Below, piece by piece: positions 22,922 to 31,380 of a stretch of DNA of 36,764 nucleotides. Positions within the stretch are counted from its first letter, which is position 1. Each line of letters opens with the position of its first letter. The stretch covers positions 1 to 36,764 of the forward strand of contig JASBZH010000007.1 in the NCBI GenBank assembly GCA_029983555.1, read 5' to 3'. The position numbers and the translations under genes were made by a program. The stretch is from Peptoniphilus sp. GTDB lineage: Bacteria > Bacillota > Clostridia > Tissierellales > Peptoniphilaceae. The notes beneath the pieces were generated by a model. The model was given only the letters and a program-made list of their open reading frames with translations, searched no databases and was not told the DNA's origin.

Positions 22922-24964
22922 ATGAAATCTAATAATCTAAAAAAAGTGGCAGCAATTGGTCTTGCAGCAGCAACACTTATGCCAAATGTTGCGTTTGCAA
23001 AAGAATTTAAAGATGTTACAAAAACCAATAATTTTTCTTGGGCATATAATTATATTGACGTTTTAAGCGATAAGGGTGTCATTGACGGATACGATGATGG
23101 AACATTTAAACCCGAAAGACCAGTTTCTTTGGAAGAAACTATCAAACTATTAGTTGAAATAGTTAATCCTAGTGAAACTGAAATAAAAGAAGCATTGGAC
23201 AAATATGGACAAAAAGTAACTGATAGTGGAGTTAGAGACTGGGCTAAAAAGTACATGGCAGTTGCTCTATCTAGAGGAATTGTAAGTGAATCAGTTCTTA
23301 AAAATGCAAAAGAAAATGGATTTTTTGACGCAAAAGATCAAAAGTTTCCTGTAAGAGCAGATGTTGCTGTTTTCTTTGCAAAGGGACTAGGCCTATCTAA
23401 TAGTGGAGACGAAAGTCTTTTGAAATACAAGGACATTGATAAAATAAACTCAACAACTAAGGGTTATCTCGCTTCACTTGTTAAAGAAAATATTTTTGAA
23501 TCTACAGGCTCTGACGGCAATTTTGCTGGAGATAGATACATTAAGCGTTCTGAAATGGCAAAGATAACTAAAATGAGCTATGACTACGTTGAAAAAAACG
23601 GAGTTAACCAAAAAACTGAAAAGATGACTGGTAAAGTATTAATGGCTACAAAATTAAATGGAAAAGATGTGCTTGTACTTGATTCTAATAACAGCAATTA
23701 CTCTTTTTCAATTGACTCCACAACTAAATATAAAATGGGAGAAAAGGACGCTAAATACGAAGATGTAAAAACTGGTCAAGAAGTTGAAGTTGAATATGTA
23801 AAACTATCTGATGCAGATAAGCTTGGAAAAGCTAAAGTAGTTACTATTAAAAATTCTAATTTGGATTCCGTTGGATATGTAAATTCAGTAGATAGTAGCA
23901 AAAATGAAATTACTGTTAGATACAGAAGTAGCTCAAAAGATTTAAACTTTAAAACAACTGCTAAAGTTCAAACTTCTGATACTAAGACATTTAAAATTAA
24001 TAAAGATGCAAAACTTCAAGCTTTTGGAAATGAAATTAAACTTAGCACAATTAAGAGCGATGACTTAGTAGAATTTAAGACTAATAACGACAATGAGATC
24101 ACTGAATTAAATCTTTTCCCTAAAGATGCAATTGTAAAAGGTGAAGTAACTTATGTAAATAATATAGATAGAGCTAATGGAACTATCAGATTAAAATTAA
24201 AAGATAAGAAGATTTATGAATTCTATACTTCTAGTGAGACTAAAAATTTAGGAAACATTAGAGTTGGCGACGAAGTAAGTTTTAATACTTCTTATAAAGT
24301 TATTCTTGGAATTGGCACTGGCGAAGAAAAAGATACAGTAATTGCAGGTGAAGTTTTAAACTACTATGAAGAAAGTTCCTATAACTACAATAGAAGAGCA
24401 TCTTATATAAGAATAAGAAGACCTGATGGAACTGCAAAGGACTACGACTTTGCTTATGATCCAATTTTCCAAAAAGAAAATGGCACAAAATTAAGTCAAA
24501 AAGATTTTGAAAGAGAACTTAGAAATTCTTATGTTAAACTTGATTTAGATAATCGCGGAGAAGTAACTAAAGTCACAATAATCGATGAAGATTCTGTTTT
24601 TAATGCTGTAATACAAATTGATACTTCATCTTATGATAGAGGTAATTTTGTAGGATTTAGAGGATTTGAATCAGAAGCTGTTGTTATTCAATCTGATAAC
24701 AGAAGAATAAGACCAGGTAACAAGATTACGATTAACAGTAGCAATGGTCTTGATAGATACTCAGTGTTTAAAATTAATGGTTTAGTAGATAGAAATGGAA
24801 AAATTTCAGATACTTTTAATGAACCAGAACTATTGGGCAAACCGAATAGAGAATTAAGAGTAGATAATAATATTATTAAAAATTCAAGAGATTTCATGAC
24901 TTCAAGAGATATAAAAGATTATGAAGAAAATAGAAATAATGATCCTTTCAATATTTATAATTAA
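22922..24964 (+). CDS. SLH-domain surface protein with repeated beta modules
   Basis: An exported 680-residue cell-wall protein. The signal peptide (1-26) ends in AFA before KEFKDV. Residues about 27-220 form three SLH repeats (hallmarks GYDDGTFKPE, the FPVRADVAVFFAKGLG region, and GSDGNFAGDRYIKRSEMA), which anchor S-layer-type proteins to pyruvylated wall polymers. The rest, about 237-600, consists of roughly 80-residue modules of recurrent pattern (TGKVLMATKLNG at 236, VGYVNSVDSS at 317, KGEVTYVNNID at 406, AGEVLNYYEE at 475), probably small beta barrels. No catalytic domain is recognised. It has its own promoter and a terminator. It is paralogous to the next gene. Confidence 0.88.
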   Translation: MKSNNLKKVAAIGLAAATLMPNVAFAKEFKDVTKTNNFSWAYNYIDVLSDKGVIDGYDDGTFKPERPVSLEETIKLLVEIVNPSETEIKEALDKYGQKVTDSGVRDWAKKYMAVALSRGIVSESVLKNAKENGFFDAKDQKFPVRADVAVFFAKGLGLSNSGDESLLKYKDIDKINSTTKGYLASLVKENIFESTGSDGNFAGDRYIKRSEMAKITKMSYDYVEKNGVNQKTEKMTGKVLMATKLNGKDVLVLDSNNSNYSFSIDSTTKYKMGEKDAKYEDVKTGQEVEVEYVKLSDADKLGKAKVVTIKNSNLDSVGYVNSVDSSKNEITVRYRSSSKDLNFKTTAKVQTSDTKTFKINKDAKLQAFGNEIKLSTIKSDDLVEFKTNNDNEITELNLFPKDAIVKGEVTYVNNIDRANGTIRLKLKDKKIYEFYTSSETKNLGNIRVGDEVSFNTSYKVILGIGTGEEKDTVIAGEVLNYYEESSYNYNRRASYIRIRRPDGTAKDYDFAYDPIFQKENGTKLSQKDFERELRNSYVKLDLDNRGEVTKVTIIDEDSVFNAVIQIDTSSYDRGNFVGFRGFESEAVVIQSDNRRIRPGNKITINSSNGLDRYSVFKINGLVDRNGKISDTFNEPELLGKPNRELRVDNNIIKNSRDFMTSRDIKDYEENRNNDPFNIYN

Positions 24965-24983
24965 ATATTAAAGTTTGGTCTAG

Positions 24984-25016
24984 AAAAATAGAAGCTCTAA
25001 TGGGCTTCTATTTTTT
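24984..25016 (+). terminator. Rho-independent terminator between the SLH genes
   Basis: 12-bp stem AAAAATAGAAGC / GCTTCTATTTTT with an eight-base loop, followed by T. The -35 of the next promoter begins within two bases. Confidence 0.88.
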
Positions 25017-25017
25017 A

Positions 25018-25045
25018 TTGTGTTAAGCACTTCCTATGTTATAAT
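25018..25045 (+). promoter_or_regulatory. Promoter of the second SLH-protein gene
   Basis: TTGTGT (25018-25023), 16 bases and TATAAT (25040-25045), preceded by TGT (extended -10). The leader is about 12 bases and holds GGAGTGA. Confidence 0.6.
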
Positions 25046-25063
25046 ATAGATTGGAGTGATGAG

Positions 25064-26125
25064 ATGAAAAAGAAAAAAATATTAACTCTAAATTTTTTAA
25101 TTTTGGCACTTATGATGCCTAGTAATATATTTGCAAAAGAATTTAAAGATGTGAAACGAAATGGGAATGTTTCATGGGCTTATGAATATATTGACGAGCT
25201 TTCTAATAAAAACATTCTAAAGGGATATGAAGATGGAAGTTTTAAACCAAATAATGCAGTGAGCTTTTTGGAAACTATGGAGATAATTAAAAGTACTCTT
25301 AACCCTTCAGAAGATTTGATAAATGATGCCGTTACAAAAAATTTAGAAACCTTAAATTCAAATGGTGTTCCTGAATGGGCAAGAGGTGCCGTTGCTTTTA
25401 ATATTGAACATGGCACTATAACTGTTAAAACTTTAGAGCAAGCTAAAGCGCGAGGATTTATAAATTCTAAAGTTTATCCTAATAGAAATTCTATAGCGGT
25501 TTACTTTGCAAGGGCTTTGGGTTTAAATAAGAGCGATGATAAAAAAGTTTTAAAGTTTAAAGATATGGAGAAAATTTCGCCTCTAACTTTAGAGTATCTT
25601 CCTGAACTTATAAAGGCAAATATTTTTACCTCTACAGGTTCTGATGGTAATTTCAATGGCAACAAGGCCATTAAAAGAAGCGAGATAGCTGCTATAATTT
25701 CTAAATCTATAAAATGGGTTGGGAATAATGATGTTACAGAAAAGGATCCAATAACTGAAGGAGAATCTTTAATTCCTGAAGAAGATATTCTTCCTGATAA
25801 TACTGATAAAAATATTAATACAGAAGAAAATTCAAACGACAATAATATTTCAAGTGATTCTGTTATTACAGAAGATACAAATTCTTCTGTAAATAAAGAT
25901 GAAAAAAATAATGATACTGTAAACTTTGCAGGTGAGATTTTAGAAATCACAGATGCTCAAGGTGTCAGATATCTAAAAGTAAAAATTACAGAATCTGATA
26001 ATCCTAACTTCCCAACAGGAAATTTAATAACTGTTCACACTTCGAGATTTTATAATGTTGGAGACAGCGTATCGGGAAGTGGAAAGTTAGGTAAAAATAA
26101 TCTTTTAGATATAAAATTAAATTAA
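25064..26125 (+). CDS. SLH-domain surface protein, shorter paralogue
   Basis: A 353-residue exported protein built like the previous one. The signal peptide (1-24) ends in IFA before KEFKDV. Three SLH repeats follow to about residue 225, with GYEDGSFKPN, then the PNRNSIAVYFARALG region, and GSDGNFNGNKAIKRSEIA. A low-complexity Asn/Asp/Glu/Ser-rich linker (about 229-287) joins a single C-terminal module of about 65 residues beginning FAGEILEITDAQG, which matches the AGEVLNYY module of the upstream paralogue. It is therefore a one-module counterpart of a four-module protein. Probably an S-layer-associated wall protein; its ligand is unknown. GGAGTGA precedes the ATG. Confidence 0.87.
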   Translation: MKKKKILTLNFLILALMMPSNIFAKEFKDVKRNGNVSWAYEYIDELSNKNILKGYEDGSFKPNNAVSFLETMEIIKSTLNPSEDLINDAVTKNLETLNSNGVPEWARGAVAFNIEHGTITVKTLEQAKARGFINSKVYPNRNSIAVYFARALGLNKSDDKKVLKFKDMEKISPLTLEYLPELIKANIFTSTGSDGNFNGNKAIKRSEIAAIISKSIKWVGNNDVTEKDPITEGESLIPEEDILPDNTDKNINTEENSNDNNISSDSVITEDTNSSVNKDEKNNDTVNFAGEILEITDAQGVRYLKVKITESDNPNFPTGNLITVHTSRFYNVGDSVSGSGKLGKNNLLDIKLN

Positions 26126-26131
26126 GTTATT

Positions 26132-26160
26132 AAGTGGCTGTTTTAATTAGACAGCCATTT
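26132..26160 (+). terminator. Weak terminator-like hairpin after the second SLH gene
   Basis: Stem AAGTGGCTGT / ACAGCCATTT (10 bp including one G-U pair) with a nine-base loop; the T-run is short (TTTCT). The next gene starts 15 bases on, so read-through is plausible. Confidence 0.5.
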
Positions 26161-26174
26161 CTATTGGAGGTAAT

Positions 26175-26858
26175 ATGGATTTTTTAAATAGAATGGAAAA
26201 TATGCTATCAAAAGAGGATATTGAAAAAATAAATTCAAAATCAGTAATAATTTTTGGACTTGGAGGAGTCGGAGGAGCTGCTTGTGAGAGTATGGCTAGA
26301 GCAGGTATTGGAAGGATCGGAATAGTAGATAAAGATACTTTTGATATTACAAATTTAAATAGACAGATATTATCTACAAGAGAAAATATTGGAAAAAATA
26401 AGACTGATGTTGCAGAAAAAAGACTTTTATCTATAAATCCAGATTTAAAAATCGATAAATACAATTTAAATTTTTCTAAAGAGACTGAGTCAGAGATTAA
26501 ATTTAATGATTATGATTACATAATTGATGCAATTGATACAGTTACTTCAAAGATATTACTGATACAAATTGCAACTGATTTAAATATAAAAATAATTTCT
26601 TCTATGGGTGCGGGAAACAGGTTAGATCCAACAGCTCTTGAAATAACAAAAATTGAGAAGACTAAAAATGATCCTCTCGCTCGCATTATGCGTAAAAAGT
26701 TAAAGGAACTCGGTATTAAAAATGTTCCTGTGGTAAGTTCTAGAGAACTTCCAATTAAGACTCAAAACAGAACTCCAGGTTCTGTATCTTTCGTTCCCCC
26801 AGTTTGTGGAATGATACTTACATCTTATGTCATAAACGATATTTTAAATTTGAATTAA
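26175..26858 (+). CDS. tcdA: TcdA-like tRNA threonylcarbamoyladenosine dehydratase (ThiF/E1 family)
   Basis: A 227-residue adenylating enzyme of the ThiF/MoeB/E1 superfamily; the TcdA branch cyclises the threonylcarbamoyladenosine at position 37 of tRNAs. Seen: FGLGGVGGAACESMARAGIG at about 29-48, the nucleotide-binding loop, the DKDTFDITNLNRQI segment, DAIDT, and the C-terminal PPVCGMILTSYVI. The TcdA identity rests on this pattern and length, and E. coli TcdA homologues in Firmicutes are usually of this size. TTGGAGG precedes the ATG. No modification-pathway gene is adjacent. The promoter of pcrA begins within its last codons. Confidence 0.85.
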   Translation: MDFLNRMENMLSKEDIEKINSKSVIIFGLGGVGGAACESMARAGIGRIGIVDKDTFDITNLNRQILSTRENIGKNKTDVAEKRLLSINPDLKIDKYNLNFSKETESEIKFNDYDYIIDAIDTVTSKILLIQIATDLNIKIISSMGAGNRLDPTALEITKIEKTKNDPLARIMRKKLKELGIKNVPVVSSRELPIKTQNRTPGSVSFVPPVCGMILTSYVINDILNLN

Positions 26859-26878
26859 TATTGAAAAAAACATATAAT
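26850..26878 (+). promoter_or_regulatory. pcrA operon promoter overlapping the tcdA stop
   Basis: TTGAAT (26850-26855), 17 bases and TATAAT (26873-26878). The -35 lies inside the last codons of tcdA. The start near 26885 gives a leader of about 14 bases before the pcrA ATG. Confidence 0.65.
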
Positions 26879-26898
26879 ATTTACAAATAGGTGAAAAA

Positions 26899-29103
26899 AT
26901 GGATATTAATACATTAAACGACAAACAAAAAGAAGCTCTTTTAGAAACACAAGGACCGGTTTTAATTCTTGCAGGTGCAGGGAGCGGAAAGACTCGTGTA
27001 GTTACGAGTAAAATTGCATACTTAATAGAAGATTTAAATGTAGCAGAGTGGAAGATATTGGCAATTACATTTACCAATAAAGCCGCAAAGGAAATGAAAG
27101 ATAGAGTAAGTGATTTAATAGATAAAAATATCGACTCTATGTGGATAGGCACTTTTCACTCAATTTGCGTTAGAATTCTTAGGAGAAATATTGAAAGACT
27201 AGGTTACAATTCTAATTTTACAATTTATGACCGTGACGATCAGATTACTGTGGTTAAAGAAGCTATTAAAGATTTAAATTTAAATAAAGAGACATATAAT
27301 TCTAGAGCTGTAATTTCTAAAATCTCAAGCATAAAAAATCAAGGGATAGATCCTGTGACTTATATTGAGATGAACAAGACAGATTTTTATTTAAAAAACA
27401 TTGGTCTACTATATCAAGAATATGAAAAAAAGTTAAAGAGCAATAATGCACTTGATTTTGACGATTTATTGATAAAGACAGTCGATCTATTTAAATCAAA
27501 TGATGATATTTTAAAATTTTATCAAAATAAATTTGAATATGTATTTGTAGATGAGTATCAAGATACAAATGGCATTCAATATGAACTTATAAAATTGATT
27601 GCTGGTAAAGACCCTAACTTAACTGTTGTTGGTGATAATGATCAATCTATATACAAGTGGAGAGGCGCTGATATCAGCAATATTTTAAATTTTGAAAAAG
27701 ACTTTCCTGGTGCAAAGACAATTAAACTTGAACAAAATTATCGATCTACTCAAAATATTTTAAATGTTGCAAATACAGTAATTCAAAATAATAATAAGAG
27801 ACTTGAAAAGAATCTTTGGACTTCAAGAGCGGTAGGAGAAGGAGTAAAGTATAAAGAATTTAGAGATTCTTATGAAGAAGAGTACGGCGTAGTTCAAAAA
27901 ATAATTCAGTTAAATTATAAGGGCCGTGCCTTTAAAGATATGGCAATTCTCTATAGGACTAACGCTCAGTCAAGAGGCTTTGAAGAAGCATTAGTTAGAG
28001 AAAAAATCCCTTATAAGATTGTAGGCGGACTTAAGTTTTATGACAGGATGGAAGTTAAAGATGTTTTGGGATATTTAAAAGTTATAAATAATCCTTATGA
28101 CAATGTGAGTCTTGCTAGAATTATAAATAGACCTAAGAGGGGAATTGGAGATACTACTGTAAATAGCATTTTAGAATATGCTGATGAGCACAACATTTCT
28201 TTTTATAATGTAGTCACAGAAATAGATAATTATGAAGATTTAAATATTAGGGCAAGAAAAAATGTCAGAAGTTTTGGAAATATTTTAAAACTTTTAAAAG
28301 AACGATCTAAAGAAATGACTGTCGGAGAATTATTTGAAGAAGTACTTTACGAGAGCGGCTATGTTGAAGATTTAAAATCACAAAATACGATAGAGGCCAA
28401 GACAAGGCTTGAAAATATTGAAGAGTTGCATTCAAATATAATGGAGTATGACAAGGAAGGAGTCGAACTTGCAGAATATTTAAATACACTGTCTTTATTA
28501 TCTGATGTTGATAAAACTGCAGAAGATAGTGGAGTAAATATGATGACACTTCACTCCGCAAAGGGACTTGAGTTTAAAGTTGTATTTTTAGTTGGAATGG
28601 AAGAGGGATTATTTCCAAATTCCCGTTCTTTAGATGATGAAGAAGACTTAGAAGAAGAAAGAAGACTCTGTTATGTTGGAGCGACAAGGGCAGAAGATGA
28701 ACTCTATATATCTTCTTCAAAGACTAGAACTTTGTACGGAAGGTCTACTCCTGCTATTAAATCTAGATTTATTGATGAGATGCAAGATACTATAGAAATA
28801 GTAGAAGATAAAAATAAAAAACTTGTCAATGTAGTTGATTATAATAAAAATACCACAAATAATTCCAAGCTCAATAAATTTAGTGGAATTAACTTAAAAA
28901 CTCGAGGTTCAATAAAAGAGACTTCTCATGCTGATAGCAAAGACATAAACGTGGGAGATAAAGTTAAACACAAAATTTTTGGCAAGGGAATGGTAGTTCA
29001 AAAAAAAGAAAAGAATGGAGATTATGAAGTAGTTATTTCTTTTGACAAGAAGGGTTTAAAGAAGTTAATGCTATCTGTAGCTCCCCTTAAGGTGGTGGAC
29101 TGA
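26899..29103 (+). CDS. pcrA: DNA helicase PcrA/UvrD
   Basis: A 734-residue SF1A 3'-5' helicase used in nucleotide excision repair, replication-fork maintenance and plasmid replication. The N-terminal NDKQKEALL (Q motif), Walker A AGAGSGKT (about 26-33), motif Ia ITFTNKAAKEM, motif II DEYQDTN, motif III VVGDNDQSIYKWRGAD, motif IV EQNYRST and motif VI LCYVGATRAEDELY are in the usual order. The C-terminal 55 residues (GDKVKHKIFGKGMVV...) form the Tudor-like domain seen in Gram-positive PcrA, which contacts RNA polymerase. AGGTGA precedes the ATG. It overlaps ligA by one base (TGATG), the conserved pcrA-ligA pair of Firmicutes. Confidence 0.96.
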   Translation: MDINTLNDKQKEALLETQGPVLILAGAGSGKTRVVTSKIAYLIEDLNVAEWKILAITFTNKAAKEMKDRVSDLIDKNIDSMWIGTFHSICVRILRRNIERLGYNSNFTIYDRDDQITVVKEAIKDLNLNKETYNSRAVISKISSIKNQGIDPVTYIEMNKTDFYLKNIGLLYQEYEKKLKSNNALDFDDLLIKTVDLFKSNDDILKFYQNKFEYVFVDEYQDTNGIQYELIKLIAGKDPNLTVVGDNDQSIYKWRGADISNILNFEKDFPGAKTIKLEQNYRSTQNILNVANTVIQNNNKRLEKNLWTSRAVGEGVKYKEFRDSYEEEYGVVQKIIQLNYKGRAFKDMAILYRTNAQSRGFEEALVREKIPYKIVGGLKFYDRMEVKDVLGYLKVINNPYDNVSLARIINRPKRGIGDTTVNSILEYADEHNISFYNVVTEIDNYEDLNIRARKNVRSFGNILKLLKERSKEMTVGELFEEVLYESGYVEDLKSQNTIEAKTRLENIEELHSNIMEYDKEGVELAEYLNTLSLLSDVDKTAEDSGVNMMTLHSAKGLEFKVVFLVGMEEGLFPNSRSLDDEEDLEEERRLCYVGATRAEDELYISSSKTRTLYGRSTPAIKSRFIDEMQDTIEIVEDKNKKLVNVVDYNKNTTNNSKLNKFSGINLKTRGSIKETSHADSKDINVGDKVKHKIFGKGMVVQKKEKNGDYEVVISFDKKGLKKLMLSVAPLKVVD

Positions 29104-31097
29104 TGGATAAGATAGAGCAAATGAAAGAATTAATTGATGAGATTGATAAATTAAACTATCATTACTACACATTGGACGATCCTATTGTTTCAGATAAGGA
29201 ATATGACAAGCTCTATAATGATTTACTTCGTCTTGAAAAAGAGACAGGAACTGTACTTAAATATTCACCCACTACTAGAATTGGAGGGGCAATACTTGAT
29301 AAGTTTGAAAAGCATACTCATTTAGGAAGACTCTATTCACTCGATAAAGCTCAGAGTAAAGAAGAATTGAAAAGTTGGTATAATAGAATAGAAAACTTTG
29401 TAAAAGACTATAATAAAAATAACGAAGATAAGCTTCCAAAGCCTGAATTTATTGTTGAGCTTAAATTCGACGGACTGACAATCAATTTAACTTACGAAGA
29501 TGGAACTTTAAAAATGGCATCAACTCGTGGAAATGGTATAATTGGAGAGGAAATTTTAGATCAAATAAAGACGATCTATTCAATTCCTTTAAAGATAGAT
29601 TATGAGGGTGTTTTGGAAATCCAAGGAGAAGGTCTCATGCCTCTATCTGAACTTGCGAAGTACAATGAAATAAATGAAGAAAAGCTAAAAAATGCAAGAA
29701 ACGCAGCTGCGGGTGCTCTTAGGAATTTAGATCCAAAAGAAACTAAAAAGAGAAATCTCACCGCATATTTTTATAATATTGGTTATACAGAAGAGAATCT
29801 TTTTAAAAGCGACGATGAAATGAAAAAGTTTTTGAAAGATGAAGGGTTTAAAGTTTCTAATATTAATAACAAGGCAAAAACTTTTGAAGACATTATAAAA
29901 GATATAAATTTAATCGAAGACAATAGAAATAGCTTAGATATTTTAATAGATGGTGCTACAATAAAAGTAAATGATTTTAAAACTAGAAGGCTCATGGGAT
30001 ATACAAATAAATTCCCCAGATGGGCTATTGCATATAAATTCGAGGCAGAAGAATCATCTACTATTTTAAGAAAAGTTATTTGGAATGTTGGGAGAACTTC
30101 AAAAGTTACTCCTACAGCTTTACTCGATCCAGTGGAGATCGGTGGAGTTACTATTAAAAAAGCGACTCTCAATAATTATGATGATATAGTGAGGAAAAAA
30201 TTGAGGCTCGGTTCGAGGGTTTTAATAAGAAGGTCTAATGATGTTATCCCAGAGATAATGGGTTCTCTTCCAACTGAAACCGAAACAGAAGAGATTAAAA
30301 AACCAACTCATTGTCCATCTTGTAATTATCCACTTTATCAAAATGGAGTTCACATTTTTTGCCCAAATACTCTTTCTTGTGAGCCACAACTAGTATCTAG
30401 ATTGACTCACTTTGCATCAAGAGATGCTATGGATATTTATGGGTTTAGTGAGAAGACAATTCAAAAGCTAATGGCAGCAGTTCATCTTCATGAAATTCCA
30501 GATATTTATAGACTTAAAGCTCAAGATTTATTAAAAATAGAAGGATTTAAAGAAAAGAGAACTAAAAATATTTTAGATGCAATAGAAAATTCCAAAGATG
30601 TCGAACTTGCCAACTTTATTTATGCACTTGGAATTTTAAATGTAGGAATAAAGACTGCTACAGATTTGGCAGATTATTATAAATCATTTGAAAATTTGAG
30701 AAATGCAAAGGCAGATGATTTGGTAATAATTGGTGATATTGGAGAAATAACTGCATCGGAAATTGTAAAATTTTTTGCTAATGATATAAATAAAAAAGCC
30801 ATTGATGAACTTTTGGAGCTTGGCGTAAAGCCTAAGTACACTGATAAAGAAAAGAAAGAACAGAACTTAAAGGATATGACTTTTGTAATCACTGGCACTA
30901 TGAAACTACAAAGAAAAGAAATTACAGAAATTTTGACAAATGAAGGGGCAAAAGTTACAGGTTCTGTGAGCAAAAATACTGATTATCTTTTGATGGGAGA
31001 AAATCCTGGTTCTAAATACGACAAGGCAAAAGAGCTTGGCATAAAAATAATCAGTTTAGACGAACTTTTAGATTTAATAGGAGGTTTAGATGAATAA
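29103..31097 (+). CDS. ligA: NAD-dependent DNA ligase
   Basis: A 664-residue NAD+-dependent ligase that seals nicks in replication and repair. Seen: the Ia domain HYYTLDDPIVSDKEYD (about 20-35), the adenylation lysine K121 in ELKFDGL, the GNGIIGEEI motif, the C4 zinc finger (CPSC... FCPNTLSC), helix-hairpin-helix units in the FKEKRTKNI and GI..AT region, and the C-terminal BRCT domain (LKDMTFVITGTM...). The start ATG shares its A with the pcrA stop, so translation is coupled. Its last eight bases overlap the gatC gene. All expected domains are present and the length is usual. Confidence 0.97.
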   Translation: MDKIEQMKELIDEIDKLNYHYYTLDDPIVSDKEYDKLYNDLLRLEKETGTVLKYSPTTRIGGAILDKFEKHTHLGRLYSLDKAQSKEELKSWYNRIENFVKDYNKNNEDKLPKPEFIVELKFDGLTINLTYEDGTLKMASTRGNGIIGEEILDQIKTIYSIPLKIDYEGVLEIQGEGLMPLSELAKYNEINEEKLKNARNAAAGALRNLDPKETKKRNLTAYFYNIGYTEENLFKSDDEMKKFLKDEGFKVSNINNKAKTFEDIIKDINLIEDNRNSLDILIDGATIKVNDFKTRRLMGYTNKFPRWAIAYKFEAEESSTILRKVIWNVGRTSKVTPTALLDPVEIGGVTIKKATLNNYDDIVRKKLRLGSRVLIRRSNDVIPEIMGSLPTETETEEIKKPTHCPSCNYPLYQNGVHIFCPNTLSCEPQLVSRLTHFASRDAMDIYGFSEKTIQKLMAAVHLHEIPDIYRLKAQDLLKIEGFKEKRTKNILDAIENSKDVELANFIYALGILNVGIKTATDLADYYKSFENLRNAKADDLVIIGDIGEITASEIVKFFANDINKKAIDELLELGVKPKYTDKEKKEQNLKDMTFVITGTMKLQRKEITEILTNEGAKVTGSVSKNTDYLLMGENPGSKYDKAKELGIKIISLDELLDLIGGLDE

Positions 31098-31371
31098 GGA
31101 AGATATTAAGCATATAGCTGATATTGCACAAATTGATTTTTCTGATCAAGAGCTTGAAAGTTTTAGAGAAAAATTTAACGAAAATTTAAAGTTAATAGAT
31201 AAAATTAAAGACATAGATACAGACGGAATTGATGAAGTTATGCAAATTAATGGCACTGAAAATAATTTTAGGGAAGATGAAATTAAAGAGTCACTATCAC
31301 AAGAAGAAGCTCTTGAAAATGCACCTACTAAAAAATACGGATACTTCAAATTAATTAAATTTGTAGAATAG
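31090..31371 (+). CDS. gatC: Aspartyl/glutamyl-tRNA(Asn/Gln) amidotransferase subunit C
   Basis: The 93-residue GatC subunit that ties GatA to GatB in the tRNA-dependent amidotransferase. It begins MNKEDIKHIADIAQIDF, typical of GatC, and its middle has DIDTDGIDEV and C-terminal LSQEEALENAP, as expected. AGGAGG lies within the ligA end and six bases before the ATG; the two reading frames overlap by eight bases. The gatC-gatA-gatB order follows. Organisms with this set use it to make Gln-tRNA(Gln) (and sometimes Asn-tRNA(Asn)) from mischarged Glu- or Asp-tRNA. Confidence 0.95.
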   Translation: MNKEDIKHIADIAQIDFSDQELESFREKFNENLKLIDKIKDIDTDGIDEVMQINGTENNFREDEIKESLSQEEALENAPTKKYGYFKLIKFVE

Positions 31372-31380
31372 GAGGCTATC

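Noticed and set aside
25501..25950. Minus-strand ORF of 149 codons opposite the second SLH gene
   Set aside because: It is the complement of SLH repeats and a low-complexity linker; composition is Ser/Phe-rich and no start signal is present.
28307..28561. Minus-strand ORF within pcrA
   Set aside because: Shadow of conserved helicase sequence with no ribosome site and no recognisable domain.
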